DNA of 64,000 nt from an uncultured Bacteriovoracaceae bacterium (GTDB lineage: Bacteria > Bdellovibrionota > Bacteriovoracia > Bacteriovoracales > Bacteriovoracaceae), in NCBI GenBank assembly GCA_937923325.1, contig CAKZUQ010000011.1, positions 46,219-110,218 on the forward strand, read 5' to 3'. Position numbers and translations under genes: made by a program. Each line of letters begins with the position of its first letter. The first letter of the stretch is position 1. Below are positions 10,103 to 18,769 of the stretch, piece by piece. The notes beneath the pieces are model-generated. The model was not told the DNA's origin. It was given only the letters and a program-made list of their open reading frames with translations, and did not search any database.

Positions 10103-10105
10103 ATA

Positions 10106-10135
10106 TTAAGGTCTTTTTATTATAAAAGACCTTAA
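10106..10135 (+). terminator. Hairpin terminator after trxB
   Basis: Perfect 12-base inverted repeat TTAAGGTCTTTT / AAAAGACCTTAA with a 6-base loop, starting 4 bases after the trxB stop. There is no long T tract after it, but the arms are A/T-rich at the loop. Likely the trxB transcript end. Confidence 0.65.
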
Positions 10136-10310
10136 GAGCCCCCCTCCTCAATAAAACTCCTTATATTATTGGCACAAAATAAGATGTAAAATAATAATGA
10201 ATATCTATAACTAACTAAAACCATTAGTTTTTATGATTTATTTACTCACTTTCTTTTAGTCAAACTCTGAAATATCATAAAATAAATTAACTGATTTATA
10301 GGGGAAAAAT

Positions 10311-11858
10311 ATGAAAAAAATGCTTCAATCACAAAGCGGTATGTCTATGATTAATGTGATGATCGCAGGCGCTCTAGTTGCAGGTATGGCATTAACTGTC
10401 TCAAAGATGGGAAAAAGTACCAGACAACTTACCAAATCAAGCGAAACTACAACTGACTTACTTCAGGTTCAAAATCGTATTGAAAGAACACTTTTGGATG
10501 ACAGAGGGTGTATGAACAATCTTTATAAGGTTAAATTACAAGACCCTGGAACAAAGGGAACTAGTACATCAGTAAATTTATCAAAGATTGTTGATTCATC
10601 AAACAGAACAATCATAGAGTCAAATGAATCGGTACAAGGATCAAAAAATATAAGTGTCCAAGATATAGAATTACTAAGACACTACAAGGCAGATATTGCT
10701 AACACAACAACATCAACTAAAAAATCTGAACTAGAGCTTATTGTTACTTTTTTCAAAGGAGACATTAAAGATGCGATAGTTCTAGACGAGGAAGGAAACG
10801 AAAGAGTTGGAAAAGCAAACACTAGAGGAAAAGATGTGTTAGGAGGGGGATCAATCAAGAAAAGATTTTACCTATCTGCACTTTTTGATAAAGATGGCAA
10901 TGTTGATAAATGCTATTCACAACTAGAAGCTGCTGTAAACACAGCAAGAAGGCAAACTTGTAATGATGTTGGAGGAGTATTTGAAACAATTTCAACAGAA
11001 GACAAGTATATTTTAGCAGGTAGAAACTCATGGATAAGAAGAATAACGACAGGTAGATTTTGTAGAAACTTTTCAGGCTGTCCAAGTAACTACCCAGACT
11101 TAAAATCGTCACCACTTCGAAGCAATGGATGTACAGCACTATGTACTCGCCCACTAAGCAAGACGATTGAAAAATGTAACTTACTCCCAAGAACTAAAGC
11201 AAATATCGTCCTGGAGCCATTTAAAAAACTCCCTGAACAAATTGGAGTACCACTTTACAAAAATGAAGCAGGAGCAATTGTAGCAGACCAGACAGCAACA
11301 GATAAGCAAGAAATCACAAGCGGAAATAGTACAAACTATTACTGTAACTGTCGATATCCTAGTGACTCAGAAATGGATTCAAGGTGCTCAAGCAAACTTG
11401 GACAAGGATGGACATATGATACAAGACTTGGATCAAGCAAAAGGTGTTCAAAAGGTAAAAGAAAAGGGAGATGCTCTCTTAAAAGGACGCGTAACACATA
11501 TATAACTTGCGCTAAAGAACCTGTATTATTTGGTTACTTAATTCAACCATTTTCAGAGGAAGTTCCAGATATCGAACAATGTACAGATACAAAGTGGTTT
11601 CCGGATACAGAACATGTTGCATCACTGTGCGCCACAGAGCAAATACAACAGAGAAGTAACTGCGGTAGAATTAGAGTTGTTAACGGTGGGACAGAAGAAA
11701 CTTGGATTCATACAAGTCAAACAACCCAGGTAGAAACAAACATAGAAAGTGTATGCTCAAGTGAGCAAAGAGAATTCGAAAATACATGTACTGGTGAAGT
11801 CAAAACAATGAATGGAGAGAAAACATGCCTCTCTGACCTACAACGACAAAGTAACTAA
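10311..11858 (+). CDS. Prepilin-like, Cys-rich exported protein
   Basis: Role unknown. The N-terminus looks like a type IV prepilin/pseudopilin: a short basic leader ending QSQSG, then MSMINVMIAGALVAGMAL as the hydrophobic helix. The mature residue after the Gly would be Met and position 5 is Asn, not the usual Glu. The remaining 460 residues contain over 20 Cys, many in close pairs (YYCNCRYP, CSKGKRKGRCSLK), implying a disulfide-rich exported domain. 515 residues is long for a minor pilin, so a non-retractile pilin-like adhesin or tip protein is possible. SD AGGGG precedes the ATG. A terminator follows; it is a single-gene unit. Confidence 0.65.
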   Translation: MKKMLQSQSGMSMINVMIAGALVAGMALTVSKMGKSTRQLTKSSETTTDLLQVQNRIERTLLDDRGCMNNLYKVKLQDPGTKGTSTSVNLSKIVDSSNRTIIESNESVQGSKNISVQDIELLRHYKADIANTTTSTKKSELELIVTFFKGDIKDAIVLDEEGNERVGKANTRGKDVLGGGSIKKRFYLSALFDKDGNVDKCYSQLEAAVNTARRQTCNDVGGVFETISTEDKYILAGRNSWIRRITTGRFCRNFSGCPSNYPDLKSSPLRSNGCTALCTRPLSKTIEKCNLLPRTKANIVLEPFKKLPEQIGVPLYKNEAGAIVADQTATDKQEITSGNSTNYYCNCRYPSDSEMDSRCSSKLGQGWTYDTRLGSSKRCSKGKRKGRCSLKRTRNTYITCAKEPVLFGYLIQPFSEEVPDIEQCTDTKWFPDTEHVASLCATEQIQQRSNCGRIRVVNGGTEETWIHTSQTTQVETNIESVCSSEQREFENTCTGEVKTMNGEKTCLSDLQRQSN

Positions 11859-11880
11859 CAAAAATAATTTTAACGATATG

Positions 11881-11906
11881 GCCTCTGAGAATAATCAGAG
11901 GCTTTT
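11881..11906 (+). terminator. Rho-independent terminator after the prepilin-like gene
   Basis: Perfect 8-base stem GCCTCTGA / TCAGAGGC with a 6-base loop, followed by TTTT. Confidence 0.8.
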
Positions 11907-12009
11907 AAAAAAATCAGAATCAACACAACATCAAAGCAAAAACCACACAGAAAACTTTACCGACTAGATTGGTTAAGTAACCAAAATACTTACAATACCT
12001 TAATTCACT

Positions 12010-12039
12010 TTGACATTAAGACAGCTTAATTTATACAAT
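12010..12039 (+). promoter_or_regulatory. Candidate sigma-70 promoter for the crotonase gene
   Basis: Consensus -35 TTGACA at 12010-12015 and TATACA (12032-12037, 16-base spacer) or TACAAT (12034-12039, 18-base spacer). The 5' leader would be about 65 bases. The rest of the 253-base gap after 11858 holds only the terminator. Confidence 0.5.
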
Positions 12040-12111
12040 ATAAATATTGATGCGAGCAGGATGCTTAATTCAATATAATAAAATTAGAACTTAATCCAAG
12101 GATGGAATAAA

Positions 12112-12957
12112 ATGCAATCTCTTTTTAATTATCAAACACTAAATGTCTCATTAACAAAACAAACAAGAACACTTAAGGTAGAACTAAATAGAAAAGAGAA
12201 TCAAAATGCAATAAATCTTGAAATGCTATTTGAACTAGAATCATTATTTGCTTGGGCAAGTAATAGAGTTGAAATAAGATCAATACTCCTTACAAGTTCA
12301 ACTCAGTTGTTCTCTCAAGGTTTTGATAAAGATCACCTAAAAGCACTTAATGAAAATCAAATAATTAAAATAAATGAAAAACTTCAAAAAATTGTTCATG
12401 CGATGACTCACCTACCACAAACTGTAATCATCGATCTTAAGGAAGGTGCAAGCAGTCTTGGTGCAGAACTATCTCTTGGAGCGGATATCAGAATTGCACA
12501 TGAAGGTGTTAAAATCAATTTTAACCATGCAAACTTAGGTTTAACTCCTGGCGCAGGAGGCATGGGACTTCTAACAGCAATGGTTGGTCAAATGAACGCC
12601 AGAAACTGGTTATTAAGCGCTAAAGAATTAACAGTGAAGCAACTTACACAGACAGGGTTCTTAATAGATACCTACAATAAAAAAGAAGAGAAAAACTTTG
12701 TAACAGAAGAACTTCTTGAGAATATTTATAATCAAGCTCCTGTTGCAAGAATACAAACTAAACTAGGAATTCTAAGTCCATTTATTGAACAGTTTGAAAA
12801 AGCAAATCAGTTAGAAAAAAGAATTTCAAAAGCAACTCTTTCCACTGGTGATTGGAAAAATAACAATACTAATGAATCAATGAAAGCTAAAAGTATGAGC
12901 TATTCTGTAAAACTTAGCTTAGTTAAAAATGAAGACAATCCTAGTTTAAGAAATTAA
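12112..12957 (+). CDS. Enoyl-CoA hydratase/isomerase (crotonase) family protein
   Basis: Crotonase-fold acyl-CoA enzyme, exact reaction not assignable. Seen: an N-terminal LTKQTRTLKVELNRKENQNA strand-turn typical of the family, oxyanion-hole region FSQGFD (about 65), the second oxyanion loop and helix GASSLGAELSLGADIRIA (about 112-129), and GLTPGAGGMGLL (about 143-154). 281 residues is normal. SD AAGGA precedes the ATG. Its 3' end overlaps the convergent mevalonate-kinase gene by 12 bases. No other beta-oxidation gene adjoins it; an acyl-CoA dehydrogenase lies 38 kb away. Confidence 0.85.
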   Translation: MQSLFNYQTLNVSLTKQTRTLKVELNRKENQNAINLEMLFELESLFAWASNRVEIRSILLTSSTQLFSQGFDKDHLKALNENQIIKINEKLQKIVHAMTHLPQTVIIDLKEGASSLGAELSLGADIRIAHEGVKINFNHANLGLTPGAGGMGLLTAMVGQMNARNWLLSAKELTVKQLTQTGFLIDTYNKKEEKNFVTEELLENIYNQAPVARIQTKLGILSPFIEQFEKANQLEKRISKATLSTGDWKNNNTNESMKAKSMSYSVKLSLVKNEDNPSLRN

Positions 12958-13800
12958 TGACAGATTATCTAGTTGAGGTGTAGCTGCTTCGGAATAACAA
13001 ATGAAAAAGCCACCTCCACCAGCACCGCAAAGCTTGAGATAAAATTCATCTGATTCAAGACCGAGCTTCCAAGTTGATAATAGAGTTTTAGGAATCATAT
13101 TTTTAAAGAAATTTAATTGAAATTCAGATATTAACTTAAAATTTTGTCTAAACTTCACCTTATCATTTTTAAATAGATTATCTATACAAGTATTTGAAAG
13201 CTTAATAAAACTCTTTAACTCCTCGGCCAAAGATGGGTCTGAAAAGTCTTTTAAAAAGCTATGCACTAATGGAGCTGTTTGTCTTTGAATATTGGAATTT
13301 AAAAGATGAAACTTACCTAACTCTTTAAGGTTTGGCCTTTCTACAATGGATGTTTTTTTATCACTATCAATATATAAAGTCTCCTTTACAAAAGACACTA
13401 GCGGATCGACACCTGATGATTTTCCATGAAAATGAGACTCCATCAAAGAGAAGTATTCTTTAAGTAATTCAAATTCAGTTTTATTATCAAAAGCATACTT
13501 ATGAAAAACAGCTGAACACAATGCACCACTACTTCCCAATCCCATACCTTGAGGAATATTAGAAACAAAACGTAAACCATTTTTTATATCATATCTTAGT
13601 TGTTGCAAATCAAGTTGAGACTTTAAAATCATCGATTCATTTAAAGACTCATAAAAACTCCACAAATTTTTATCAACTTCTAAATTTGTAACTTCAAGAT
13701 ATCCACTATAGTTTTCACAAGGAAGGATTAATGCATCAGCACCTTTAATAACTGCGTATTCACCGAAAAGAATAATTTTACTCGGAAACTTAGTCATCAA
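12946..13800 (-). CDS. Mevalonate kinase-like GHMP kinase
   Basis: GHMP-superfamily kinase, probably phosphorylating mevalonate. Seen: N-terminal motif 1 SKIILFGEYAVIKG (about 7-20), the ATP-binding GMGLGSSGALCSAV loop (about 84-97), HGKSSGVDPLVS (about 148-159) carrying the family Asp, and motif 3 CGAGGGGFFICY near the end. 284 residues is slightly short for mevalonate kinases. It is the last gene of the mevalonate operon and overlaps the upstream mvaD by 11 bases. Which of the two plain GHMP kinases here handles mevalonate and which phosphomevalonate is inferred by order and motif, not proven. Confidence 0.82.
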   Translation of the reverse strand: MMTKFPSKIILFGEYAVIKGADALILPCENYSGYLEVTNLEVDKNLWSFYESLNESMILKSQLDLQQLRYDIKNGLRFVSNIPQGMGLGSSGALCSAVFHKYAFDNKTEFELLKEYFSLMESHFHGKSSGVDPLVSFVKETLYIDSDKKTSIVERPNLKELGKFHLLNSNIQRQTAPLVHSFLKDFSDPSLAEELKSFIKLSNTCIDNLFKNDKVKFRQNFKLISEFQLNFFKNMIPKTLLSTWKLGLESDEFYLKLCGAGGGGFFICYSEAATPQLDNLSLIS

Positions 13801-14839
13801 AAGAACTCTCTAATACTTCAGGACCAGTCCCTATCTGATCGTGTATAACTCTTTGATTAACACAAAGACTCTTAAGTTCATTCTCAATAAATCTAACTAC
13901 TTCTTGTTTCGAGCTTTCAGGATAAAGTAAATGAATATTTGCACCTGCATCTATAGTAAAATATAGGTGATGACCAGTTTTCTCTCGAAAACCTCTTACT
14001 CTTTCAATGGCCAGTAAAGAATTTGGTTTTAGTAAAATGACAGAGGGATCAGAGGTCATCATAAGTCCATGAAGAGTAAGAGCTTCATTCTCTAATATTT
14101 TTCCAAAAACGCTAAAGTCACCAACTCTTAGTGAATCTAAGATATCACTCATATTGGAATTCGCCTGCTTAACTCGAGATTCTTTAAAGAAATGGGTATC
14201 CATTAAACTATGTCCAAAAGAACTTGAAAAATTCTTTTCTTTATTATCGATTATTAGAACAGAATCTTGCAATGTTAAAAAAGAATCGTGTATATCAGAA
14301 ACTGCAATAGCATATTCATCTGATGATCCTTTTAAAAAGTTCTTTCCCCATTGAACAATGTGAGGGTAAAGACTTCGAGAGGCGCTACCTGAAGCGAGTC
14401 TAGATACACGACTTGCTTTCTTTAGATCCGCTACACTCTTAAAAGTAAAGGATTCATAGCTCACAAGAGCAAAGACTAATGCACTCATCGCTGAAGCAGA
14501 AGATGCAATACCTGAAGAATGAGGAAAAGTATTGTGGCATTGAATGCTTATAGAAAACTTTGAAAAAAAGGAAAACTCTCTTTGTACTTTTTTTAAGAAT
14601 TTTTCCATTCTATTTTGAAACTTTAAATTCTTTGCACCCTCAAATTCAAAGCTATGAATTAGCGAGTTTTGACGAGGAATAAATTCGATCTCAAAAATCG
14701 AAACACAATTTTTAAGAGTCATACTTATAGAAGGGTTTATAGGTAATTGATCACCATACTTTCCCCAATATTTTACAAAAGCAATATTAGAAGGAGAAGA
14801 AACTTTAATATAGTTTTTTTTAAACTCTGATATCGTCAT
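13790..14839 (-). CDS. mvaD: Diphosphomevalonate decarboxylase
   Basis: Converts mevalonate diphosphate to isopentenyl diphosphate with ATP. Hallmarks seen: SNIAFVKYWGKYGDQLPINP (about 17-36) with the Lys-Tyr-Trp-Gly substrate site, SISMTL, the ATP loop HSSGIASSASAMSAL, SRLASGSASRSL (about 147-158), and TIDAGANIHLLY containing the catalytic Asp. The ending IGTGPEVL also fits. 349 residues is normal. Its 5' end overlaps the GYDIA kinase by 20 bases and its 3' end overlaps mevalonate kinase by 11, indicating a translationally coupled operon. Confidence 0.95.
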   Translation of the reverse strand: MTISEFKKNYIKVSSPSNIAFVKYWGKYGDQLPINPSISMTLKNCVSIFEIEFIPRQNSLIHSFEFEGAKNLKFQNRMEKFLKKVQREFSFFSKFSISIQCHNTFPHSSGIASSASAMSALVFALVSYESFTFKSVADLKKASRVSRLASGSASRSLYPHIVQWGKNFLKGSSDEYAIAVSDIHDSFLTLQDSVLIIDNKEKNFSSSFGHSLMDTHFFKESRVKQANSNMSDILDSLRVGDFSVFGKILENEALTLHGLMMTSDPSVILLKPNSLLAIERVRGFREKTGHHLYFTIDAGANIHLLYPESSKQEVVRFIENELKSLCVNQRVIHDQIGTGPEVLESSFDD

Positions 14840-15809
14840 CGTTCTTTATAAAGTCTGCACTATAAGAGTTTGTATTTCTTTGAGAAATCAACTCATCAAA
14901 TGTTAAAAGTGTTTTAAAGCCTCTTAATCTAAAATATTCCTGAGTCTCTTTTGCTGTTCGATTAGAAGTAACTAAAGCAAAATCTCCACCCCAGGCACCA
15001 AGAGATTTAACGGCTCCCCAATAATCAGAGAAATATAAATCTTTTACCTTCTTAAGTTGAAGTGAACTTGAAATAATATTTTCATGTTCATATACTAAAT
15101 TTTCAAAGTCATTCAGATCAACGGACTCCGTCATAAGATCACAAATATGATTTAGTTGCTTTATAATTTCGCCTTTATCTTTAAGCTCAATATTATAGTA
15201 ATTATTAATAGCGTCACGTGTATTTTGTTTCTTATTCAAATAAACAAAATATAATCGATCTTTAAAGATAGGGTTAAACTCAGTTGCTTCCCAGCTATGT
15301 GTTAATTTCTTTTTTTGAAATAAAATTGGCCCAAGAGATTGAGCGCATGCAATATCATAACCGGATCCACCAAATGTTTTATCTTGTAATTCAAATGGAG
15401 AAATGTATGCCAATTGAGCAATATTATAAATTAAAGAAGAACTACTGCCCAGGCCCCAAGTTAGTGGAAATTCTAATCTTGTCTCGACTATAGTATCAAC
15501 CTCTTCTCTAAGAAAGTGTATATTTTGTTTTCTCGCCTGTCTTAAAATAGATTGTAAAACTAGCGCTTCTTCAGACTCGATACCATCTAAAGTGTTGAAT
15601 CTCCAAATATCATAATTACATTCAAACCATAATTTTCCATTTGAATCATAGCTTTTCCAAATTATTTTTGGATCATCAGAACGTTGGTACTTAACACTCA
15701 TATTTTGACCAAGGACTGTTGGGAGGGCCAGTGCCTTTGCACCATCAAGTACAAAGTATTCGGAGCATAGTAACAGCTTCCCATGGCCATAGTAATAGTT
15801 TCCAGACAT
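14820..15809 (-). CDS. GYDIA-type GHMP kinase, putative phosphomevalonate kinase
   Basis: GHMP kinase carrying the GGSGYDIACAQ motif (about 151-161) that defines the GYDIA group, known mainly from Bacteroidota mevalonate clusters. Also seen: motif 1 GKLLLCSEYFVLDGAKALALP (split over residues 10-30), ATP loop TWGLGSSSSLIYN, and GAWGGDFALVTS near the C-terminus as motif 3. 329 residues. No other phosphomevalonate kinase is in the cluster, so this is the natural candidate for mevalonate-5-phosphate to diphosphate; mevalonate itself is the alternative substrate. The downstream mvaD start lies inside it. Confidence 0.8.
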   Translation of the reverse strand: MSGNYYYGHGKLLLCSEYFVLDGAKALALPTVLGQNMSVKYQRSDDPKIIWKSYDSNGKLWFECNYDIWRFNTLDGIESEEALVLQSILRQARKQNIHFLREEVDTIVETRLEFPLTWGLGSSSSLIYNIAQLAYISPFELQDKTFGGSGYDIACAQSLGPILFQKKKLTHSWEATEFNPIFKDRLYFVYLNKKQNTRDAINNYYNIELKDKGEIIKQLNHICDLMTESVDLNDFENLVYEHENIISSSLQLKKVKDLYFSDYWGAVKSLGAWGGDFALVTSNRTAKETQEYFRLRGFKTLLTFDELISQRNTNSYSADFIKNDDDIRV

Positions 15810-15825
15810 TTTTTCTATTCCTCTC

Positions 15826-17094
15826 TCAATGAATATTTAAAAAGTTTCGAACTTCATTATATGAAATCACTTTATCTTTGAAGAACTTTTTGGCCTCCTC
15901 AACTTGACCTTTATTTGCATTTAATTGATTTAAAATATTTAATAAATGCATTTTCATATGCCCTTTTTGAATACCTGTCGTTACCAAAGAGCTTATTGCT
16001 CCAAAGTTTTGAGCAAGTCCAACAGATGCAATTATCATCATTAACTCTTTAGCCGACGGGTGCTCTAAAATTTGCAGACTTGCTTTAGCTAAAGGATGCA
16101 ATGAAGTTAGACCACCTACAGTTCCCACAGATAAAGGTATTGTTAGTGAAAATTCAAAATTATCATCTTGTATTAAGCAATTTGATAGACCTCTATATTG
16201 CCCATCTATAGATGCATGGGCATGACAAGCTGCCTCAACAGCTCTAAAATCATTACCAGTGGCCAATACAATAGAATCTATACCGTTAAGGATCCCTTTG
16301 TTATGAGTTACGGCCCTAGAAACATCAACTTTAGAAATATCTATAGCTCTTTTGAATTTACTAGCAAATTCTTCTCCCGATAAATCAGTAGTTATCTCAT
16401 CTAACTCAGAAATTGGACATTTTACAGCGACCTCAACAAGACAATCAGGCGTATAGTTACTTAGAATTGACATGTTAATTTCAACAGAGGGAATACTCGC
16501 TCTTAAAGACTCAGCAATTTTTTCAAGAGTGGTATTTATGAAGTTAGCTCCCATTGCATCACATGTTTCAAACTTAGCTTCTATTTGGAAGTAATTTTCA
16601 AGATCATTAGTTTTATCAATGAAGTCAATATCTAAAATACCACCTCCACGAGACTTCATATTTGCATTTATATCTTGTACTTGTTCAAGAAAGAAGCATT
16701 TATTTTTAACAAATAATTCTTCTAATTCTTTGGGGTCAAGACTTGAAGTAAAGTGAACGTGACCAAGTTTAACAGAGTTTAAGACTCTTGCTTTAAAGCC
16801 ACCTCTTTTAGACCAAAACTTTGCTGCCTTACTTGCAGCAGCAACAACACTACTCTCTTCAATAACCATAGGTACAGAATACACTTTATTATTAAGAACA
16901 AAGTTTGGAGCAATACCATAAGGCATTAAAAAGTTTGAGATTGTATTTTCACTAAGGTCATCAAGCTTTTTTTGAGAATCAGAACAACTCAGCCAAAAGT
17001 TCTTAAACATTTCTTCTTTGACATTTGAAGACGAAGAAAGCCAAGAAACTTTCTCTGCTTTTGATAACTTAGAAAAACCACTTATATAATCCAT
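15826..17094 (-). CDS. mvaA: Hydroxymethylglutaryl-CoA reductase, class II
   Basis: Reduces HMG-CoA to mevalonate, the committed pathway step. The N-terminus ISGFSKLSKAEK and overall length (422) mark the bacterial class II enzyme, without a membrane domain. Catalytic set visible: the Glu of IEESSVVAA (E79/E80), K266 in THNKGI, D282 in ATGNDFRAVEA and H379 in QKGHMKMH. GMGAN-like dimer motif present as DAMGANFINTT. Class II proteins were first characterised as degradative NAD enzymes, but adjacency to the kinases, mvaD and fni argues for biosynthesis here. The ATG overlaps the fni stop by one base. Confidence 0.95.
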   Translation of the reverse strand: MDYISGFSKLSKAEKVSWLSSSSNVKEEMFKNFWLSCSDSQKKLDDLSENTISNFLMPYGIAPNFVLNNKVYSVPMVIEESSVVAAASKAAKFWSKRGGFKARVLNSVKLGHVHFTSSLDPKELEELFVKNKCFFLEQVQDINANMKSRGGGILDIDFIDKTNDLENYFQIEAKFETCDAMGANFINTTLEKIAESLRASIPSVEINMSILSNYTPDCLVEVAVKCPISELDEITTDLSGEEFASKFKRAIDISKVDVSRAVTHNKGILNGIDSIVLATGNDFRAVEAACHAHASIDGQYRGLSNCLIQDDNFEFSLTIPLSVGTVGGLTSLHPLAKASLQILEHPSAKELMMIIASVGLAQNFGAISSLVTTGIQKGHMKMHLLNILNQLNANKGQVEEAKKFFKDKVISYNEVRNFLNIH

Positions 17095-18083
17095 TAACTG
17101 TTAACCTCAAATAAATTATTAGCGAGCTTTAAATTCTCAATCTCACTATGTATAAATTCATCAAGAGCATTAAAATCTTTAGCGTACTTTAGTAAAGTTG
17201 AGCCATAACCAACTACTGATTTTGCTTTTAACTTCTTAGAAAGAACATATCCTTCCAAAGAACTACTAATACCACCAGAAATGATTATCTCGTTACAGTT
17301 AATCACAGAAGAATCTATTTCATTATAGAAAGAGATCATCTCTTCTTTAGTATGACCTACATAAGCTAAATGCCCTAAGGACTGTTTTTTACCTGATTCT
17401 GATGCTGTATGTCTACTTTGTTCTAAAAGAGTGAAATTAGTACCACCAAGAGAAGCAAATTCAATAGCTTGAAGCTTTAACTTAGCTAAAGCTTTCATAC
17501 TTTTTGGGCCAAAACCTTGACCAACCTCTTTAACGACAATTGGAATATCCGTAACTTGAAGTATTAAACTGATTAATGCTACTGGAGATGTGTGATAGCG
17601 ATCTCCCTCTGGCTGTGCCCATTCTTGTAATGGATTGACATGAATTATTAAACCATCGGCACGAAGTTTATCTTGAAGATTGATTAACTTTTTATAATCA
17701 GAAGATCTAACAATCTTTTCAATTTGAGCAATGCCAATGTTTGTGTAAAGTGGAGAATTAGGCATTAAAGACTTAATGTCAAAGTCGGATATACGTTCAT
17801 CAGAATCTAATAGACACCTACAGCTACCAAGCCCCATTCCTAAACTATACTTATCAGCAACCTTGGCAAGGTTAGAATTAATTAACTTCGCATTTTCTGC
17901 ACCACCAGTCATAGAAGAAAACCAAATGGGTGCTTTAAACTTCCTTCCAAGAAAATTAAGTGAAAGGTCTACATCTAAAGGATGCCCAGATATCATTGGT
18001 TCATAGTTTAAATCAAAGTTCTTTGAATGAACTTGTGAAGAAATTGCTAAATCTAAATGATCATTTTTTCTTTTTTCTGTCAT
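17094..18083 (-). CDS. fni: Type 2 isopentenyl-diphosphate delta-isomerase
   Basis: FMN- and NADPH-dependent enzyme interconverting IPP and DMAPP. Seen: RKNDHLDLA at residues 4-12, SSMTGGAENAK (about 56-66), MGLGSCRCLL, the HVNPLQEWAQPEGDR signature (about 149-163) with catalytic Gln and Mg-binding Glu, KEVGQGFG, and FASLGGTNF. 329 residues is typical. It completes the pathway from HMG-CoA to both C5 units. ATGA-type 4-base overlap with the upstream methylase. Confidence 0.96.
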   Translation of the reverse strand: MTEKRKNDHLDLAISSQVHSKNFDLNYEPMISGHPLDVDLSLNFLGRKFKAPIWFSSMTGGAENAKLINSNLAKVADKYSLGMGLGSCRCLLDSDERISDFDIKSLMPNSPLYTNIGIAQIEKIVRSSDYKKLINLQDKLRADGLIIHVNPLQEWAQPEGDRYHTSPVALISLILQVTDIPIVVKEVGQGFGPKSMKALAKLKLQAIEFASLGGTNFTLLEQSRHTASESGKKQSLGHLAYVGHTKEEMISFYNEIDSSVINCNEIIISGGISSSLEGYVLSKKLKAKSVVGYGSTLLKYAKDFNALDEFIHSEIENLKLANNLFEVNS

Positions 18084-18769
18084 AAAGATTTTCCAACTAC
18101 AATTACAAATTCTCTTTTACATTTTTCAATCTTTGAATTCACAAATTTTACAGTTCCTCTAATGAGTTGTTCTTCAGGGTTATTAAGGTCTAAGCACAAA
18201 CATATATTTGCATTTGAATTAATTTCGTTCATCTGCTCTAAAAGAGACTTTAATCTATATGGTGTATCCATTAGAATAGAGGTTTTCCTTGCACTTAATA
18301 TTTCCTTAATCTTTTTTGACCTTTCAGGATTTTTCAAAGGAATAAAGCCTTCAAAAACAAATTGATTGTGGTCAATACCACTTAATGCTACGGCCAATGA
18401 AATAGAGTTTGGATATGAAGTTGAAGTAACTGCAATATTGTGATCATGACAAAGAGATACTAACTCGGCACCTGGATCACAAAATGCTGGCAAGCCGCAA
18501 TCACTCATCAAGATAACATCTTTGTTTTGTTTCAAAGAGTGGATAAGTTCAGACTTAAGTGTATCTCTTGTGTGTTCATTATAGAGTTTAAAATGTTCTA
18601 TGGTTTCTCTAGGAAGTCCAAATCTAAGCCAACGCCTTCTTCCCTCTTTAACTTCCTCTACACATATGATTGCTTTATCAAGCTTAGATTCAATTAAGGA
18701 TTTAGCATCAACAGAGATAGAGCTATGATCATCAATTGGTGTTGGAATTAAATATAATTTTCCACTCAT
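18080..18769 (-). CDS. RsmI-like SAM-dependent methylase (tetrapyrrole methylase fold)
   Basis: Short relative of 16S rRNA 2'-O-ribose methylase RsmI. Seen: SGKLYLIPTPI (2-12) in place of the usual GTLYVVATPIGN, MSDCGLPAFCDPGAELV (about 97-113) matching the family SAM-site loop, SYPNSISLAVALSG (about 126-139), and FEGFIPLKNPERSKKI. At 229 residues it lacks the C-terminal part of classical RsmI (about 280 residues); similar short forms are common in Bacteroidota. 4-base overlaps on both sides place it firmly in the mevalonate operon, though no isoprenoid role is apparent. Target could be rRNA or something else. Confidence 0.8.
   Translation of the reverse strand: MSGKLYLIPTPIDDHSSISVDAKSLIESKLDKAIICVEEVKEGRRRWLRFGLPRETIEHFKLYNEHTRDTLKSELIHSLKQNKDVILMSDCGLPAFCDPGAELVSLCHDHNIAVTSTSYPNSISLAVALSGIDHNQFVFEGFIPLKNPERSKKIKEILSARKTSILMDTPYRLKSLLEQMNEINSNANICLCLDLNNPEEQLIRGTVKFVNSKIEKCKREFVIVVGKSL

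Noticed and set aside
10168..10185. TGGCAC before the prepilin-like gene considered as a sigma-54 promoter
   Set aside because: There is no GC at the required 10-base distance; AAGAT occupies the -12 position.
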